From positions 47,701-111,700 of the forward strand of contig JBPOGA010000012.1 in NCBI GenBank assembly GCA_051252415.1: a stretch of 64,000 bases of DNA, read 5' to 3'. The DNA is from JBPOFY01 sp051252415. Lineage in GTDB: Bacteria; Verrucomicrobiota; Verrucomicrobiia; Opitutales; Coraliomargaritaceae. The notes below the pieces were generated by a model that made no database searches, was not told the origin of the DNA, and was given only the letters and a program-made list of their open reading frames with translations. The number at the start of each line of letters is the position of its first letter. Position 1 is the stretch's first letter. The translations under genes and the position numbers were made by a program. This document shows, one piece after another, positions 62,157-64,000 of the stretch.

Positions 62157-62345
62157 TTATCTCCGACAGTTCGTGACCCCTCCGATAAGAAGAAAAAATG
62201 ACAGAGCCAGAATCGGAGGAATGCCAGCTAGAAGAACGATCCATCCGAAGAAGCTGCCAAAGCTGATAGACCATGGAATTAGAAAATACAGCATCCCGAG
62301 GACAGCCAAGGCTGCTAAGACTAGAAGTATGCCTTTTATTTTCAT
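62157..62345 (-). CDS. Small two-helix membrane protein (cassette 4)
   Basis: 62 aa from ATG 62345, with AAGGAA just before. Two hydrophobic stretches (about 5-24 and 30-54) with a short Ser/Phe/Gly turn and a basic end (CRR). No family recognised. It is the only gene of its cassette. Confidence 0.65.
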   Translation of the reverse strand: MKIKGILLVLAALAVLGMLYFLIPWSISFGSFFGWIVLLAGIPPILALSFFLLIGGVTNCRR

Positions 62346-62353
62346 TTCCTTCA

Positions 62354-62426
62354 GTAGATCGTAGAGGACTATGACGTAGTGAGCGAGGAACGAGCGAACG
62401 GAGTTGATAGCTCCGACTGGTTGTGC
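62354..62426 (-). repeat. attC 3
   Basis: R'' GCACAAC (62420-62426), complementary to G-TTGTGC at the start of cassette 3. R' GATCTAC (62354-62360). Confidence 0.92.
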
Positions 62427-62957
62427 CTAGTCATTTTTTGCAAAGTGACCGATCTTGAATCGAGATGCAATGGCATCGTCAAAGAAAACTGTCAAATTGT
62501 CCATGAGTCCCATTCCACAACCTTCACGTATCTCAAATGCTGAAATATAGATGATCTGATCTCCTTCGAATCGTATCTCAATATCTTGAGGGTAATATGA
62601 TTTAACTGCCGTCGACATATCCATCGCCCAAGACCAGAACACCTCCACGCCTGTGATTTCTCTTCCAATGAATGTCCTCCATTTGCTCTGATCAGTCACA
62701 TCCCAAGGCCGCCCTGGGGCAGGGGCACTCCGCTCTCTTATCGAAACTCCATACTGATAAAACTCTGCACCCCATGCAATCGTGATGCACTCTCCTTTGG
62801 ATCCGTGTATATCTATCTCAAAGTCGACGGTGTCGTAATCTTCTGAGTCATTCCAATATGGTTTATTCTCATTGTATTCGACCTCGTTATATACGATTTT
62901 TGCAGGTCGCATTCCAATTAGCGCCTTAGTCTTTTCTAGGAATTCATTTCTATCCAT
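62427..62957 (-). CDS. Cassette 3 protein, unknown
   Basis: 176 aa from ATG 62957, 11 bases inside the cassette; the longer frame to 62978 would start in attC 2. Mixed alpha/beta: VDFEIDIHGSKGECITIAWG, then RTFIGREITGVEVFWSW, and IEIRFEGDQIIYISAFEI. Looks like a small enzyme-free, immunity-type fold; no motif recognised. Confidence 0.7.
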   Translation of the reverse strand: MDRNEFLEKTKALIGMRPAKIVYNEVEYNENKPYWNDSEDYDTVDFEIDIHGSKGECITIAWGAEFYQYGVSIRERSAPAPGRPWDVTDQSKWRTFIGREITGVEVFWSWAMDMSTAVKSYYPQDIEIRFEGDQIIYISAFEIREGCGMGLMDNLTVFFDDAIASRFKIGHFAKND

Positions 62958-62962
62958 TTTTT

Positions 62963-63023
62963 GCACAACGTGGAGCATAGTCGACGGCGCGTTAGCGACG
63001 TTGACTACTGCGTCTTGATCTGC
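62963..63023 (-). repeat. attC 2
   Basis: R'' GCAGATC (63017-63023); R' GTTGTGC (62963-62969). The R'' calls for a cassette start of G-ATCTGC, but attC 1 shows only CTGC there: two bases (AT) seem lost. Confidence 0.9.
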
Positions 63024-63358
63024 CTTTCAGTTCTTTGTGATTCGCTGAGTTCGATCAGTTTTATAGCTACAATGAGGTTCTCATTAATTTCATCAATCAG
63101 CGAATCAAGTTCACTCGGTGTAAAGATCTGATTCATTTCTTCTATCGTCAAATTCGTATCCTTCGCGACTTCGTTGAGTTCCTTAAGTTGAAATTTTATT
63201 TTTTCAATTTCTGGCTGTTCAATTCCACCGGTATACATCGTCAGATAAGATGCGATTTGGATCGGTGAGAAGTCATAGGCATCAATGCCGCAGCACTCGG
63301 CGACGCAGATCGTCTGACAACGACCGATAAGATTTGAAAGTGGAGGTGTCAGATTCAT
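63005..63358 (-). CDS. Cassette 2 protein, unknown, Cys-containing
   Basis: 117 aa from ATG 63358; upstream codons in the same frame belong to attC 1. CQTICVAECCGIDAYDFSPI (about 14-33) is a striking Cys cluster; the rest is helical and acidic. The block reminds me of the DUF6331-type small proteins, unconfirmed. The last few codons (RTERQIKTQ) lie in attC 2. Confidence 0.68.
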   Translation of the reverse strand: MNLTPPLSNLIGRCQTICVAECCGIDAYDFSPIQIASYLTMYTGGIEQPEIEKIKFQLKELNEVAKDTNLTIEEMNQIFTPSELDSLIDEINENLIVAIKLIELSESQRTERQIKTQ

Positions 63359-63363
63359 TTCTT

Positions 63364-63424
63364 TCGCAGCGTGGAGCATGAGCGATGGCGCGTTAGCGAC
63401 ATTGCTCACTGCGATTGGTTCTAC
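63364..63424 (-). repeat. attC 1 (2-bp deletion at crossover)
   Basis: R'' GTAGAAC (63418-63424), complementary to G-TTCTAC at attC 0. R' reads GCTGCGA (63364-63370) where GATCTGC would be expected. Centre shared with sites 2 and 4. Confidence 0.88.
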
Positions 63425-63909
63425 TCTTTGATTCGTTTGGTAAGGCTTATTGCTTTCCAGTAGTGTGTATCAGGACTAATTGTATAGTATATATTCCACC
63501 TCACCTCAGGGTCTGTGTCATTCTGGAAATGCATGATGATTTGACCGAGTGCAGGCTTAGCTAGTTCGTATTTTCGATTATTTCTTTTCGTGATAATCTT
63601 AGTCGGAGTTTCGTAGGATTCATGGGTGATATATTTCAGATCATCCTTCATACCTGCGATGAATCCTTTAGCAGCTAAAGCTTTTGCCTTCTCTTTGTTT
63701 TCATCGCTGAAAATGGTCATGGACAGAAAACGCTCATCCGATCCATTAAAAATAGCTTCCTTATAATCTTCGTAAAACTCGCCAAGCGTTTGGCCCGTAT
63801 CTTTGCGCTTGAGCTCTTTCCAGGCGGATTCTCCTGCATGCGTAACTGGCACCGAAGAGAAGTATGCAATTAGTGTAAGTAATATTAAGGTGTTGGGTAG
63901 TAGTTTCAT
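63421..63909 (-). CDS. Exported protein of unknown function (cassette 1)
   Basis: 162 aa from ATG 63909 (GAAAGAAA before it), 14 bases inside the cassette; a longer frame reaches 63969 but lies in attC 0. Signal peptide MKLLPNTLILLTLIAYFSSV with a THAG cleavage region. The mature part has a helical half and a strand-rich end (VRWNIYYTISPDTHYWKAI). A DUF4878-like lipid-binding/NTF2-type fold is a loose guess. Stop overlaps attC 1. Confidence 0.7.
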   Translation of the reverse strand: MKLLPNTLILLTLIAYFSSVPVTHAGESAWKELKRKDTGQTLGEFYEDYKEAIFNGSDERFLSMTIFSDENKEKAKALAAKGFIAGMKDDLKYITHESYETPTKIITKRNNRKYELAKPALGQIIMHFQNDTDPEVRWNIYYTISPDTHYWKAISLTKRIKE

Positions 63910-63917
63910 TTTCTTTC

Positions 63918-63986
63918 GTAGAACGTAGAGGGGATGCATAGATGAGCGCCAGCGAAATCTATTGTCCATCTCCCGACTGGTTGGGA
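63918..63986 (-). repeat. attC 0
   Basis: R'' TCCCAAC (63980-63986) from the cassette that starts beyond 64000; R' GTTCTAC (63918-63924). The only junction seen in which AAC faces GTT. Confidence 0.88.
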
Positions 63987-64000
63987 TGTTGAGGCAATTT

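Noticed and set aside
63910..63969. Longer N-terminus of the cassette 1 protein
   Set aside because: The extra codons are translated attC 0; the signal peptide begins at the inner ATG.

Overview
The window looks like a chromosomal segment of a Verrucomicrobiota bacterium, most likely class Opitutia (Puniceicoccales/Coraliomargarita-like). This rests on gene content and style, not on a search: a principal sigma factor with a histone-H1-like Lys/Ala tail, the long (about 690 aa) IspG form found in plants and Chlamydiae, a CdsA with a variant signature, and intergenic space full of GTAG-type palindromes and short 'phrase' repeats. Moderate GC, Gram-negative envelope genes (TonB receptor, lipoprotein, RseP).

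Layout. 1-5.5 kb: end of dnaG, rpoD, lipoprotein, tatA, HAD phosphatase, yicC. 5.9-8.6 kb: thrB, smpB and rpoZ on the minus strand, then rplM-rpsI. 8.7-14.3 kb: a complete argCJBDF cluster taking glutamate to citrulline. 14.4-24 kb: menF-type isochorismate synthase, UvrD/Rep helicase, HhH and Lon-N proteins, a glycosyltransferase, priA, TPR protein and a Fur-family regulator. 24.3-26.6 kb: a TPP riboswitch in front of a TonB-dependent receptor, probably for thiamine or a precursor. 27.5-34.3 kb: uppS-cdsA-dxr-rseP-ispG, linking isoprenoid supply (MEP pathway), undecaprenyl phosphate, phospholipid and envelope stress. 34.5-57.2 kb: exported proteins, tRNA-Thr, rnr, an aminotransferase, a TauE-like permease, tRNA-Leu, gamma carbonic anhydrase, feoA-feoB plus a 53-aa FeoB-associated protein, a large hybrid two-component regulator, cimA, a GH13 amylase, apaG, a beta-CASP nuclease and a dihydroorotate dehydrogenase-like enzyme.

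57.5-64 kb is different. It is the distal part of a chromosomal integron: eleven attC-like sites on the minus strand separate ten complete cassettes, each with one short, AT-rich, mostly unknown gene (one Imm53 immunity protein, one two-gene cassette with a nucleotidyltransferase and a DUF262 protein). The integrase and attI are not in the window; by orientation they should lie beyond 64000. Each cassette's first six bases are complementary to its own R'' box. The crossover triplet is not always GTT: it alternates strictly GTT, GAT, GTT, GAT over ten successive cassettes (one of them inferred after a 2-bp deletion). This alternation is the most unusual signal in the window.

The rest of the chromosome carries at least fifteen GTAG...CTAC hairpin elements of several unrelated stem sequences, often as inverted pairs and once nested. 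This is the hallmark of REP elements mobilised by RAYT (TnpA-REP) proteins. There are also CCTCTAW heptamer arrays and an 'AACGTTCGAYGTTC' phrase repeat that has entered the coding ends of dxr and rseP and abuts ispG.
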